Of a DNA stretch of 64,000 nucleotides, positions 13,897 to 22,733 are shown piece by piece. The stretch covers positions 1 to 64,000 of the forward strand of contig JAFOXR010000029.1 of the NCBI GenBank assembly GCA_017391675.1, given 5' to 3'. The notes under the pieces are model-generated. The model saw only the letters and a program-made list of their open reading frames with translations, was not told where the DNA came from and ran no database searches. Numbering within the stretch: position 1 is the stretch's first letter; each line of letters begins with the position of its first letter. Origin of the DNA: Muribaculaceae bacterium. GTDB lineage: Bacteria; Bacteroidota; Bacteroidia; Bacteroidales; Muribaculaceae. The translations under genes were made by a program, and so were the position numbers.

Positions 13897-16719
13897 ATGG
13901 AAAAATTAAAAACAATGTTGTTGGCTGTGCTTGCGCTATGTGCATTCGCAATGAGCGCGCAAGTGGTGTATACCGAGCCTCCTATGATTCAACGATCTAC
14001 AAAGAATTTCACAATTTATTATGATGCGACTAAGGGTACTGCAGGGTTGAAGGACTATACAGGCGATGTTTATGCTCATATAGGTCTTATTACCGACAAA
14101 AGTGCTACTGCTACCGATTGGAAGTATGCTCCAGATTGGGCAACTGATGACGCTAAGTACAAGATGACAAAGGTGTCAGCTAATCTTTACTCATTGAAGA
14201 TTAACAGCATTGACGAGTTCTTCGGAGTTCCTGCTGCTGAAGTGGCAAAGCAAATCGCTATGGTGTTCCGTTCAACTTCTCTTACTGGAGATGATGGCGG
14301 TAAGTACAATTTGGAAGGTAAGGCGACTGGTGGCAAGGATATATATGTTGATGTCTTTGAAGAAGGTCTAGAAGCTTCTGTTGTAGTGCCTAATACTATT
14401 TTTGGCGAAAAGAATAACAAGATGGAAGTGAAGGCTTATAGTACGGTGTCGGCAGATATCGCTATCTATTTGAATTCAACATCTTCTACTCCAGTTGCTA
14501 AAGGAACAGGAACTAAACTTACTTATGCTCACACATTTGCAACAGGTACAACAAAGGTGATTGTAACTGCAACAGCTGGTGGCGTGACAAAGACCGATGA
14601 AGTTGAAGTATTCTGCCATAAGCCTTCTGCTGCAGCTACATATAATGGTACTATGCCTGACGGAGCTGTAGTTAATAAAGATGGTAGTGTGACATTCACA
14701 TTGTATGCTCCTAAGAAAACAGATGTTCTTCTAGTGGGAGAATGGAACGATTTCGAGTATACTAATGACCAGATGATGAATTATCAAGGTGATAAGTACT
14801 TCTGGGTTACAATTCCTGCAGGAAAGATAGATTTGAACAAGGAATATGCTTACTATTTCTTCGTTGATGATGCAATAGAAGTAGCTGACCCTTGGGCAAA
14901 ATTGATTCTAGACCCATGGAATGATAAGTATATCAACCAGTATGCTGAAGTGTATCCTGGCTTGAAGGAATTCCCTGCAAAGATGAGCGGAAATACTTAT
15001 GCTTCTATATTCAAAGGCACTCCTGATACATATAATTGGGAAGTGAAGGATTTCAAGGGTCCGGACAAGAATAACTTGATGATTTATGAACTTTTATTCC
15101 GTGACTTCACAAATACTGTAGTAGATGGAAAGGAAGTGCTAGGAACAGGTACAATTGAGTTGGCTCTAGAAAAACTAGACTATTTGAAGGAACTAGGCGT
15201 GAATGCGATTGAATTGATGCCTATCCAGGAATTTGACGGAAATATATCTTGGGGTTATAACACTAACTTCTATTTTGCTCCTGATAAGGCTTATGGTACT
15301 CCTGCGATGTACAAGAAGTTCATCGATGAGTGTCACAAGCGTGGTATGGCTGTAATCCTTGATATTGTGTTCAACCAAACTCAAAACCACCCATATTATA
15401 CACTTTATGGCGGAACTGCAAATAATCCTTTCTTGAATGAATCGGCACCTCATAACTGGAGTGTACTTAACGACTGGAATCAAGGAAATGCATGGCTTCA
15501 AGACCATTTCTGCAAAATGCTACAATATTGGATAAAAGAATACAATATTGACGGATACCGTTTTGACTTGGCGAAAGGTTTGGGTACTAACGAAAGTTAT
15601 GCCAATGACTACGATGGCGGTAAGTACAATGAATCTCGTATAGCAATCATGAAGAAGTATACCGATGCAGTGTGGAAAGCTAAAAAAGATGCATATGCAA
15701 TCTATGAGTATTTCGTAGACGAAGCAGAAGAAAAGGTTATGGCCGATTATGGCGGTCTTTCTTGGAGAGCATTTACTGATAACTTTGCCCAGGCAGTAAA
15801 GGGTACCGCTTCAGGAAGTTCGTTTGAAGGCATGAATACTTATGGTTATGTGACCTACATTGAAAGCCACGATGAACAACGCGTTTCTTATACAGCAAGT
15901 AAAGAAGCTGCGGCAACTGTTAAGGCTAAGAAGTACAGAATGCCTCGTCTTGCTTCGGCTGCAGCATTTATGATTATGAGTCCTGGCTCAAAGATGATTT
16001 GGCAATTTGGCGAGCTTGGTAATGAAACAAATACCAAGAAAGCAGATGGTGGCAACAATACCGATCCTAAGCCAACTTCATGGGCTGACTTGGAAAACGA
16101 GTACTGTAAGGGCGTTCACGATTCTTATAAGGAATTGTTGAATATCCGTAAGAGCAATCCAGACTTGTTTGATCCAGCAAATAGATTCAATACTAATTAT
16201 TTCAGCTGGAGCGTAAAGGACAGCAATTGGGATAATGGCCGTTTCATTACTTTGAGAAATGCTGCAAAAACTAAAGAGCTTATTGTAGCAATGAACCCTA
16301 AGACTAACAGCAAGGGTACTTTCTCATACAAATTTGACAATCCTAACGGAACATACTACATCAATAGCAAAACTGCCGGTTCAAACCCAACATTTGATGC
16401 TAAAGCCGGAACTATTACAATAGAAAAGAACTCTTATGTTGTGATTTCAAATATGGCATCAGCAGTGAGTGGAGTTGAAGATGTAGAAGACGGATTGGCT
16501 GAAACAAAGATTTCTATCTATCCAAATCCTGCAACCGACTATGTTAATGTAGAAGGCGAAGGCGTTAAGGGAATAGAAGTTTATTCACTATCTGGAGCGT
16601 TGGTAGCAACTGAGTATGCAGGCACAACAGTAGATGTTAGCGGTTTGGCAAAGGGTGCTTACCTAGTGAAAGTAGCTACAGCCGATGGCGTGAAAGTAGA
16701 AAAGCTTGTGAAGAAATAA
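13897..16719 (+). CDS. Secreted GH13 alpha-amylase with type IX secretion sorting domain
   Basis: A 940-residue glycoside hydrolase family 13 enzyme, probably attacking starch or related alpha-glucans outside the cell. A signal peptide (1-21) precedes an N-terminal region of about 230 residues that may bind starch, then an E-set/CBM48-like domain (about 260-345, VTFTLYAPKKTDVLLVGEWND). The catalytic barrel follows: ELLFRDFT start, nucleophile Asp557 in DGYRFDLAKG, general acid Glu604 in AIYEYF, and Asp659 in ESHDEQR. After a C-terminal beta domain comes a type A sorting domain (about 870-940: ISIYPNPATDYVNVEG, GAYLVKVATADG, final KLVKK), the substrate signal of the type IX system whose gldKLMN genes lie at 59-64 kb. 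Monocistronic. Confidence 0.93.
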   Translation: MEKLKTMLLAVLALCAFAMSAQVVYTEPPMIQRSTKNFTIYYDATKGTAGLKDYTGDVYAHIGLITDKSATATDWKYAPDWATDDAKYKMTKVSANLYSLKINSIDEFFGVPAAEVAKQIAMVFRSTSLTGDDGGKYNLEGKATGGKDIYVDVFEEGLEASVVVPNTIFGEKNNKMEVKAYSTVSADIAIYLNSTSSTPVAKGTGTKLTYAHTFATGTTKVIVTATAGGVTKTDEVEVFCHKPSAAATYNGTMPDGAVVNKDGSVTFTLYAPKKTDVLLVGEWNDFEYTNDQMMNYQGDKYFWVTIPAGKIDLNKEYAYYFFVDDAIEVADPWAKLILDPWNDKYINQYAEVYPGLKEFPAKMSGNTYASIFKGTPDTYNWEVKDFKGPDKNNLMIYELLFRDFTNTVVDGKEVLGTGTIELALEKLDYLKELGVNAIELMPIQEFDGNISWGYNTNFYFAPDKAYGTPAMYKKFIDECHKRGMAVILDIVFNQTQNHPYYTLYGGTANNPFLNESAPHNWSVLNDWNQGNAWLQDHFCKMLQYWIKEYNIDGYRFDLAKGLGTNESYANDYDGGKYNESRIAIMKKYTDAVWKAKKDAYAIYEYFVDEAEEKVMADYGGLSWRAFTDNFAQAVKGTASGSSFEGMNTYGYVTYIESHDEQRVSYTASKEAAATVKAKKYRMPRLASAAAFMIMSPGSKMIWQFGELGNETNTKKADGGNNTDPKPTSWADLENEYCKGVHDSYKELLNIRKSNPDLFDPANRFNTNYFSWSVKDSNWDNGRFITLRNAAKTKELIVAMNPKTNSKGTFSYKFDNPNGTYYINSKTAGSNPTFDAKAGTITIEKNSYVVISNMASAVSGVEDVEDGLAETKISIYPNPATDYVNVEGEGVKGIEVYSLSGALVATEYAGTTVDVSGLAKGAYLVKVATADGVKVEKLVKK

Positions 16720-16745
16720 TAGAGCTGAATTTTAAATACCTAAGG

Positions 16746-16779
16746 TGTGGAGAAATCGTGTATTTCTCCACATTTTTTT
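16746..16779 (+). terminator. Amylase terminator
   Basis: An 11-bp perfect stem (16746-16756 with 16762-16772) is followed by T7, 26 bases after the amylase stop. Confidence 0.9.
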
Positions 16780-16816
16780 GTTTTAGTCGGGTTTATAAGG
16801 CAATTTGATTGAAAAA

Positions 16817-16843
16817 TGCGTATAAAAATACATTTTTATCGCA
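16817..16843. promoter_or_regulatory. Candidate ArgR operator (ARG box)
   Basis: An inverted repeat, left arm TGCG(T)ATAAAAA at 16817-16828 and right arm TTTTTATCGCA at 16833-16843, contains ATAAAAATACA. That resembles the ATAAAAATKCA core of Bacillus-type ARG boxes. It lies 30 bases upstream of the argR -7 element, as expected for autoregulation. Confidence 0.5.
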
Positions 16844-16872
16844 AAAAGGTGTCGTGCTAAATTTTTTGTTAC

Positions 16873-16880
16873 TATTTTTG
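16873..16880 (+). promoter_or_regulatory. argR promoter, -7 element
   Basis: TATTTTTG matches TAnnTTTG, 39 bases before the argR start. No clear -33 TTG at the right spacing. Confidence 0.5.
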
Positions 16881-16918
16881 TACTCCGAAAAGAATTGTTC
16901 ATTTCAAAAAGAAGCCTT

Positions 16919-17413
16919 ATGAGGAATAAGAAAACCAGGTTGCAGCTTATAGTGAAGCTGATAAAGAATAACTGTGTGGGCAGTCAAGATGAACTGGCAC
17001 ATTTATTGGCGACTAATGGATATGTAGTGACTCAAGCTACATTGTCAAGAGACTTGAAGACATTGAAAGCGACAAAAGTTGCTACCGACATGGGTAGCTA
17101 TATGTATATCATTGCCGATGGAAATGATTTGCAGGATTCAATGCTGTCAAGAGGATTGTCGGTATCGTCTTACTCTGTTCATGCCAATAGTTTCGTGTCG
17201 TTGCAGTTCTCTGGTCATTTGGCAGTGATAAAGACTCGCAACGGATATGCGAGCGGATTGGCTTATGACATAGATATGAGCAAGACGCCCGAAATACTTG
17301 GAACGGTAGCTGGAGCCGACACTGTACTTGCAGTGATGAGAGAAGATGTTACCAGAGAAGAAGCAAGAAAACTATTTGCAAAATTCTTGCCTTTGATGGA
17401 AGATGAAGATTGA
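16919..17413 (+). CDS. argR: Arginine repressor ArgR
   Basis: A 164-residue ArgR/AhrC regulator. The N-terminal winged helix (about 1-70) shows VGSQDELAHLLATNGYVVTQ followed by TLSRDLKTLKATKV, the typical DNA-recognition stretch. The C-terminal oligomerisation and arginine-binding domain has EILGTVAGADTVLAVMRED. The ATG at 16919 was preferred to an in-frame TTG at 16895 because MRNKKTRLQLIVKLI is a normal ArgR start. It heads a set of arginine biosynthesis genes and has a candidate ARG box in its promoter, so autoregulated control of the cluster is likely. Confidence 0.93.
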   Translation: MRNKKTRLQLIVKLIKNNCVGSQDELAHLLATNGYVVTQATLSRDLKTLKATKVATDMGSYMYIIADGNDLQDSMLSRGLSVSSYSVHANSFVSLQFSGHLAVIKTRNGYASGLAYDIDMSKTPEILGTVAGADTVLAVMREDVTREEARKLFAKFLPLMEDED

Positions 17414-17491
17414 AAAAAGATAAGGCTTTTTAAAAGAGAGATAGGGTTATAAAAATCTATAACTATAAGAAAGGTATTTTACTGATTAAAA

Positions 17492-18043
17492 ATGATTAAA
17501 GCAGAAGAAATCGAAATCGTTGTTGCTAGCGCGGAACATGTCAAGTATGTTGATGAAGTTCTTGACACAATTAACCGTGCGGCTAAGGTGCGTGGCACAG
17601 GTATCGCAAAGCGTTCGCCTGAGTATGTCAAGCAGAAAATGATAGAAGGCAAGGCTGTACTTGCGTTGTATCATGGGCAATTTGCCGGCTTCAGCTATAT
17701 CGAGTGCTGGAGTAATAAGACTTTTGTAGCAAATTCAGGTTTGATTGTTAATCCTGAATTCCGTAATTTGGGATTGGCAAAGCGTATTAAACGACGAATT
17801 TTTGATTTATCGCGAGAAATGTTTCCGGAAGCAAAGATTTTCAGCTTGACAACCGGAGAAGCGGTAATGAAAATCAATAATGAGTTGGGATTCCGTCCAG
17901 TGACATTCCCGTCTTTGACCGATGATGAGGCTTTCTGGCGTGGTTGCGAAAGTTGCGTTAACTATGACATTCTGCAACGCAATGGCCGTCATTTGTGCTT
18001 GTGTACAGGATTGCTGTATGACCCGGCAGAACATAAGGAATAA
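17492..18043 (+). CDS. GNAT acyltransferase in the arginine cluster (ArgA-like role)
   Basis: A 183-residue GNAT-fold acyltransferase. The acyl-CoA pyrophosphate-binding motif A appears as NPEFRNLGLAKRIKRR (about 87-102), and motif B as KINNELGFRPV (about 127-137). Its place between argR and argG points to the first step of arginine synthesis, acylation of glutamate. Bacteroides use N-succinyl rather than N-acetyl intermediates (ArgF' is an N-succinylornithine transcarbamylase), and I recall a proposal that the equivalent B. thetaiotaomicron gene makes N-succinylglutamate; I cannot check this. So the acyl donor could be succinyl-CoA. Confidence 0.8.
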   Translation: MIKAEEIEIVVASAEHVKYVDEVLDTINRAAKVRGTGIAKRSPEYVKQKMIEGKAVLALYHGQFAGFSYIECWSNKTFVANSGLIVNPEFRNLGLAKRIKRRIFDLSREMFPEAKIFSLTTGEAVMKINNELGFRPVTFPSLTDDEAFWRGCESCVNYDILQRNGRHLCLCTGLLYDPAEHKE

Positions 18044-18105
18044 TTGCAATGCCTCAAGCATTTACAGATAAAACAGATAATTAAAACAAAACAATATATA
18101 GAAAA

Positions 18106-19317
18106 ATGGAAAAGAAGAAAGTCGTATTGGCGTTTAGTGGAGGTCTTGACACATCTTACTGTGTTAAGTATCTAAGCGAGGAATGTGGCTATGAAGTGTA
18201 TACAGCCATTGCTAATACAGGTGGTTTTAATGAACAGGAGTTGAAGAGTATTGAAGAGCGTGCGCTTGCTTTGGGAGCAAAAGAACACGCTACACTAGAT
18301 GTAACACAGGAATACTACGAAAAGAGTATCAAGTACATGGTATTCGGTAATGTGTTGCGTAACGGTACTTATCCTATCTCGGTGAGCTCTGAGCGTGTGT
18401 TCCAGGCTCTAGCTATCATCAATTATGCTAAGAGTATCGGTGCTAAGTATGTAGCCCATGGTAGTACTAGTGCAGGTAACGACCAGATTCGTTTTGACCT
18501 TACTTTCCAAATTCTTGCTCCAGAAATTGAAATTATCACTCCTACTCGCGATAAAAACCTTACTCGTGAGTATGAAATCAATTATTTGAAGGAGCATGGT
18601 TATGAAGCAGACTTCACTAAACTGGAATACAGTATCAATAAGGGCTTGTGGGGAACAAGTATCGGTGGTAAAGAAACCCTAAAGAGCAATCTTACTTTGC
18701 CAGAAGAAGCATATCCTACACAAATGACTGCAACCGAAAACACTCAGATTACTCTTGACTTTGAAAAAGGTGAAATCGCTGGTGTTAACGGATTGAAGTT
18801 TGACGACAAGGTGTCGGCTATTCAATATCTTGAAGAAGTGGTCGCTCCTTATGCAATCGGTCGCGATATGCATATCGGTGACACTATTATCGGTATTAAG
18901 GGCCGTGTAGGATTTGAAGCTGGTGCTCCATTGCTGATTATTGCTGCTCACAAGATGCTTGAAAAGCACACTTTGACAAAGTGGCAACAATACTGGAAGG
19001 ACCAAATCGGTACATGGTACGGCATGTTCCTTCACGAATCACAATACCTAGAACCAGTTATGCGTGATATGGAAGCATTCCTTGAATCTTCACAAGACAA
19101 TGTGACTGGTCGTGTAATCGTTGATTTGAAACCTTATCACTATGTTCTAGTAGGAGTGGAAACTCCATTTGACTTGATGAAGAGCGACTTTGGTGAATAT
19201 GGCGAGTTGAGCAAGGGCTGGACTGCTGATGATATCAAGGGATTCACTCGCATCATGGGTAATCAGATGAAGATTTTCCATAATGTACAAAAGCGTAACG
19301 GTAAAGTAGAAGAATAA
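18106..19317 (+). CDS. argG: Argininosuccinate synthase
   Basis: A 403-residue enzyme joining citrulline and aspartate with ATP to give argininosuccinate in the cytoplasm. The N-terminal PP-loop is VVLAFSGGLDTSYCVKYL. Later motifs are YVAHGSTSAGNDQIRFDLTF and the substrate-binding GLWGTSIGGKETL. The length matches the family. The stop codon overlaps the argC start by one base (TAATG), which suggests translational coupling. Frequent use of CTA leucine codons resembles that of the frd operon. Confidence 0.96.
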   Translation: MEKKKVVLAFSGGLDTSYCVKYLSEECGYEVYTAIANTGGFNEQELKSIEERALALGAKEHATLDVTQEYYEKSIKYMVFGNVLRNGTYPISVSSERVFQALAIINYAKSIGAKYVAHGSTSAGNDQIRFDLTFQILAPEIEIITPTRDKNLTREYEINYLKEHGYEADFTKLEYSINKGLWGTSIGGKETLKSNLTLPEEAYPTQMTATENTQITLDFEKGEIAGVNGLKFDDKVSAIQYLEEVVAPYAIGRDMHIGDTIIGIKGRVGFEAGAPLLIIAAHKMLEKHTLTKWQQYWKDQIGTWYGMFLHESQYLEPVMRDMEAFLESSQDNVTGRVIVDLKPYHYVLVGVETPFDLMKSDFGEYGELSKGWTADDIKGFTRIMGNQMKIFHNVQKRNGKVEE

Positions 19318-20291
19318 TGATAAAGGCCGGAATTATAGGTGGTGCCGGATATACGGCAGGCGAGTTGATAAGATTGCTTCTTATTCATCCCGATGTGGAA
19401 CTTAAATGGGTGAATAGTACAAGTAATGCAGGTAATCCTATTACATCTATACATCAGGGATTGATAGGCGAGCTTGATATGCTTTTCACATCAGAAACTC
19501 CATTTGAGGAGATTGATGTGCTGTTCTTCTGTACGCCACATGGCGAAACCCGTAAATTCATGGAATCCCATGAGGTACCAGCCGATTTGCGTATTATAGA
19601 CTTGTCCCAAGACTATCGTATACAAGATGGTAACCACGATTTCTATTACGGACTTCCTGAATTGAACCGTCGCCGCATTGTAAAGGAAGGCGCTATTCAT
19701 ATTGCAAATCCAGGCTGTTTTGCAACATGTATCCAGTTGGCATTGTTGCCATTGGCTAAGAATCTGTTGCTTAATAGCGATATTCATGTGAATGCCATAA
19801 CCGGTAGCACTGGTGCAGGTGTGAAGCCTAGCGCAACATCTCATTTCTCATGGAGAAACGATAATGTGAGCATATACAAGCCATTCAAGCATCAGCATTT
19901 GGCGGAGATACGCCAGTCGCTGTCGCAGTTGCAGAATAGCTTCAAGGCAAGCGTGGACTTTATTCCGGTGAGAGGCTGTTTCTCAAGAGGTATCTTCACT
20001 ACAGCATATCTTGATTGCCCTGTAGAACTTAGCGAAATACGCAAGATTTATGATGAGTATTATGCCGACCATAATTTTACATTTGTGGTAGACAAAATGC
20101 CCGACTTGAAAGATGTGGTAAACACCAATAAATGCCTTATCCATTTGATAAAAGAAGATGGAAAGCTGTTGGTGGTAAGTGTGATAGACAACCTTTTGAA
20201 GGGCGCATCGGGACAAGCTGTTCATAATATGAACCTGCTGTTCGGCTTGCATGAATGTACAGGCTTGAAGCTCAAGCCATCGGCATTCTAA
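19317..20291 (+). CDS. argC: N-acyl-gamma-glutamyl-phosphate reductase
   Basis: A 324-residue NADPH-dependent reductase making N-acyl-glutamate semialdehyde. The N-terminal nucleotide-binding motif is GIIGGAGYTAGELIRLL, the catalytic cysteine is Cys134 in IANPGCFATC, and GASGQAVHNMNLLFGL is the C-terminal signature. The start overlaps the argG stop. In Bacteroidales the acyl group may be succinyl rather than acetyl (family knowledge, not visible here). A hairpin with a T-tract follows before argD. Confidence 0.95.
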   Translation: MIKAGIIGGAGYTAGELIRLLLIHPDVELKWVNSTSNAGNPITSIHQGLIGELDMLFTSETPFEEIDVLFFCTPHGETRKFMESHEVPADLRIIDLSQDYRIQDGNHDFYYGLPELNRRRIVKEGAIHIANPGCFATCIQLALLPLAKNLLLNSDIHVNAITGSTGAGVKPSATSHFSWRNDNVSIYKPFKHQHLAEIRQSLSQLQNSFKASVDFIPVRGCFSRGIFTTAYLDCPVELSEIRKIYDEYYADHNFTFVVDKMPDLKDVVNTNKCLIHLIKEDGKLLVVSVIDNLLKGASGQAVHNMNLLFGLHECTGLKLKPSAF

Positions 20292-20330
20292 GGGAGGATT
20301 ATCTCGTCCGCAAGGCGATATCGTAATATA

Positions 20331-20371
20331 GCCGGTGGTTTGGGATATAGGCTCATACCACTGGCTTTTTT
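20331..20371 (+). terminator. Hairpin and T-tract between argC and argD
   Basis: A 9-bp stem with one G-U pair (20331-20339 with 20357-20365) precedes a T-rich tract. It could terminate part of the argR-argC transcript and set lower expression of argD-proC-ssb, or act as a processing site. Confidence 0.65.
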
Positions 20372-20424
20372 ATTTATACTGAGTGTGCAGAGCACATGAA
20401 ACTTACTTTTAAATTATTTTGAAA

Positions 20425-21546
20425 ATGAAATTGTTTGATGTTTATCCGTTATTTGATATAGAGATAGTAAAAGGTCGTGGGGTACATACCTACGATGCCC
20501 AAGGAACCGAGTATCTTGACTTGTATGGAGGTCATGCTGTGATTTCGGTGGGCCACTCTCATCCTCATTATGTTGAGGCTTTGAAAAAACAAGCCGAAAA
20601 TCTAGTGTTCTATTCCAATTCTGTTATTAACTCATTACAGCAGAAGATGGCCGACAAATTGGGTAAATTGTCGGGATATGACGACTATCAGCTATTCTTG
20701 GTAAATTCGGGAGCTGAAGCCAATGAGAATGCACTTAAACTGGCTTCATTCCACACAGGCAAGAAGCGTGTGATAGCTTTCAAAAAAGCATTCCATGGCC
20801 GTACTTCGTTGGCTGTAGAAGCTACTGACAACCCTAAGATTGTTGCACCAGTGAATGCTAGCGGAAATATCACATTCGTTCCATTCAACGACCTTGAAGC
20901 AGTGCGTGCCGAGATTGCCAAAGGAGATGTGTGTGCTGTAATTATAGAAGGCATTCAGGGTGTAGGTGGCGTGCAGATACCATGTGATGACTTTATGAAG
21001 CAGTTGCGAGCTCTGTGCGACGAGACTGGAACCGTACTTATTCTAGATGAAATACAGAGCGGATATGGTCGTTCCGGTAAATTCTTTGCGCACCAATATG
21101 CAGGCATTCGTCCGGATATCATTACTATGGCAAAGGGTATAGGCAACGGATTCCCGCTGAGCGGTGTGCTTATTAGCCCGAAATTCGCTCCGGTTTATGG
21201 TATGCTAGGTACTACATTCGGCGGCAATCACCTTGCGTGTGCTGCAGGTATCGCAGTGCTTGAAATTTTCGAGGAAGAGAACCTTGTTGAAAATGCGAGA
21301 GAAGTAGGAGAGTACTTGATGGCTCAATTGAAGGAGATTCCACAAATCAAGGAAGTGCGTGGCCGCGGTTTGATGATTGGTATGGAATTTGAAGAACCAG
21401 TGAAAGAACTTCGCAAGAAGTTGCTTTTTGAGCAGAAAGTGTTTACGGGAGCATCGGGAACAAATGTGATTCGTCTTCTGCCTCCATTGGTTATCACAAA
21501 GGCCGATGCCGATGAATTTATAACAAGACTTAAAAGAGCATTATAA
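20425..21546 (+). CDS. argD: Acylornithine aminotransferase
   Basis: A 373-residue class III PLP aminotransferase converting N-acyl-glutamate semialdehyde to N-acylornithine. Motifs: YLDLYGGHAVISVGHSHP near the N-terminus, NSGAEANENALKLA, VIIEGIQGVGGV, LILDEIQSGYGRSG, and the PLP lysine Lys237 in ITMAKGIGNGFPLS. The ATG at 20425 was preferred to an in-frame TTG two codons earlier. Its stop overlaps the proC start by one base. The acyl group may be succinyl in this lineage. Confidence 0.93.
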   Translation: MKLFDVYPLFDIEIVKGRGVHTYDAQGTEYLDLYGGHAVISVGHSHPHYVEALKKQAENLVFYSNSVINSLQQKMADKLGKLSGYDDYQLFLVNSGAEANENALKLASFHTGKKRVIAFKKAFHGRTSLAVEATDNPKIVAPVNASGNITFVPFNDLEAVRAEIAKGDVCAVIIEGIQGVGGVQIPCDDFMKQLRALCDETGTVLILDEIQSGYGRSGKFFAHQYAGIRPDIITMAKGIGNGFPLSGVLISPKFAPVYGMLGTTFGGNHLACAAGIAVLEIFEEENLVENAREVGEYLMAQLKEIPQIKEVRGRGLMIGMEFEEPVKELRKKLLFEQKVFTGASGTNVIRLLPPLVITKADADEFITRLKRAL

Positions 21547-22340
21547 TGAAAGTAGGAATTATAGGCGCCGGTAATATGGGAGGAGCCATAGCTCGTGGCT
21601 TGGCAACTCGTGGCATTGATAAAGGTCTGCTTCCAGCAGATATAACAGTGTGTTGCCCAGTCCAAAAAGAGCTAGATGCGCTTAAGAGCTACTGCGTGAA
21701 GTCGTCAATAGACAATGCCGATGCAGTGGTAGGTAAAGATGTTACCATTGTAGTGGTGAAACCATGGTTGCTTGATGCTGTGCTCGCTCCGTTGCTGGAT
21801 AAGATTGACTATAGCCGTCAGGTGATTGTAACAGTCGTTGCAGGAGCTACAACCGATCATCTTATTGAACTTGCAAAACCATATTGCGAATCTCCTGCTG
21901 TGATGTGCGCAATGCCAAATACGGCTGCAAGCGTAGGCGAAAGCATGACTTTCTTATGCGCTAAAAATGCTGGAGCTGAACAGATTGATGCAGTGAAGAA
22001 TCTGTTTGACATGCTTGGCGAAACGATGGTTATAGAAGAACGCTTGATGGGAGCTGGTATGGCATTGGCATCGTGCGGAATAGCTTATGCAATGCGCTAT
22101 ATTCGTGCCGCAGTGGAAGGTGGTGTGGAAATGGGAATGTATCCCGAAGATGCCAAGCGCATTGTGATGCAGACGATGAAGGGAGCTGTGGCTTTGCTTG
22201 AAGCTAACGGCACTCACCCTGAAGTCGAAATTGACAAGGTTACGACGCCAGGTGGAGTCACTATCAAGGGACTGAATGCTATGGAAGCTCATGGCTTCAC
22301 AACATCGGTAATAGAAGGGCTGAAAGCAAGCCGGAAATAA
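21546..22340 (+). CDS. proC: Pyrroline-5-carboxylate reductase
   Basis: A 264-residue reductase for the last step of proline synthesis. The Rossmann start is MKVGIIGAGNMGGAIARGL, followed by VVVKPWLLDAVL and, near residue 120, the family motif CAMPNTAASVGESM. The C-terminal signature is KVTTPGGVTIKGLNAMEAHGF. Coupled to argD by a TAATG overlap, which groups arginine and proline synthesis from glutamate on one transcript. Confidence 0.93.
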   Translation: MKVGIIGAGNMGGAIARGLATRGIDKGLLPADITVCCPVQKELDALKSYCVKSSIDNADAVVGKDVTIVVVKPWLLDAVLAPLLDKIDYSRQVIVTVVAGATTDHLIELAKPYCESPAVMCAMPNTAASVGESMTFLCAKNAGAEQIDAVKNLFDMLGETMVIEERLMGAGMALASCGIAYAMRYIRAAVEGGVEMGMYPEDAKRIVMQTMKGAVALLEANGTHPEVEIDKVTTPGGVTIKGLNAMEAHGFTTSVIEGLKASRK

Positions 22341-22357
22341 TTAATTGTGGAGAAAAT

Positions 22358-22699
22358 ATGTCGGTAAATAAAGTAATATTGATAGGCAATGTGGGAAAGG
22401 ATCCCGATGTGCGCTACCCTGGAACAGAGCAGGTCGTAGCGACATTCTCACTTGCGACCACCGAGAGGGGATATACAACAGCTTCGGGAACGCAAGTGCC
22501 AGATAAGACCGAATGGCACAACATAGTGATGTGGGGGCGCAATGCTCAGGTTGCCGAGAAGTATGTACGCAAGGGTAGCCAATTGTATATAGAAGGCAAG
22601 CTCCGCACCAGAGTTTGGGAAGACCGCAATCAAATAAAGCGTTATGTGACCGAAATTTATGTGGACACATTTGAATTCCTTGGAGGGAAAAAGGAGTAA
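22358..22699 (+). CDS. ssb: Short single-stranded DNA-binding protein
   Basis: A 113-residue OB-fold SSB: MSVNKVILIGNVGKDPDVRY, then FSLATTERGYT, TEWHNIVMWGRNAQVAEKYVRKGSQLYIEGKLRTR. The protein ends right after the OB fold (FEFLGGKKE) and lacks the flexible linker and acidic DDDIPF-like tip that recruits partner proteins in most bacterial SSBs. It is therefore probably an accessory paralogue. It follows proC by 17 bases, an unusual place for a replication gene, and ends the operon before a terminator. Confidence 0.9.
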   Translation: MSVNKVILIGNVGKDPDVRYPGTEQVVATFSLATTERGYTTASGTQVPDKTEWHNIVMWGRNAQVAEKYVRKGSQLYIEGKLRTRVWEDRNQIKRYVTEIYVDTFEFLGGKKE

Positions 22700-22733
22700 G
22701 CCATTTCTCGCAGAAAGTGATTATGTGATATAT

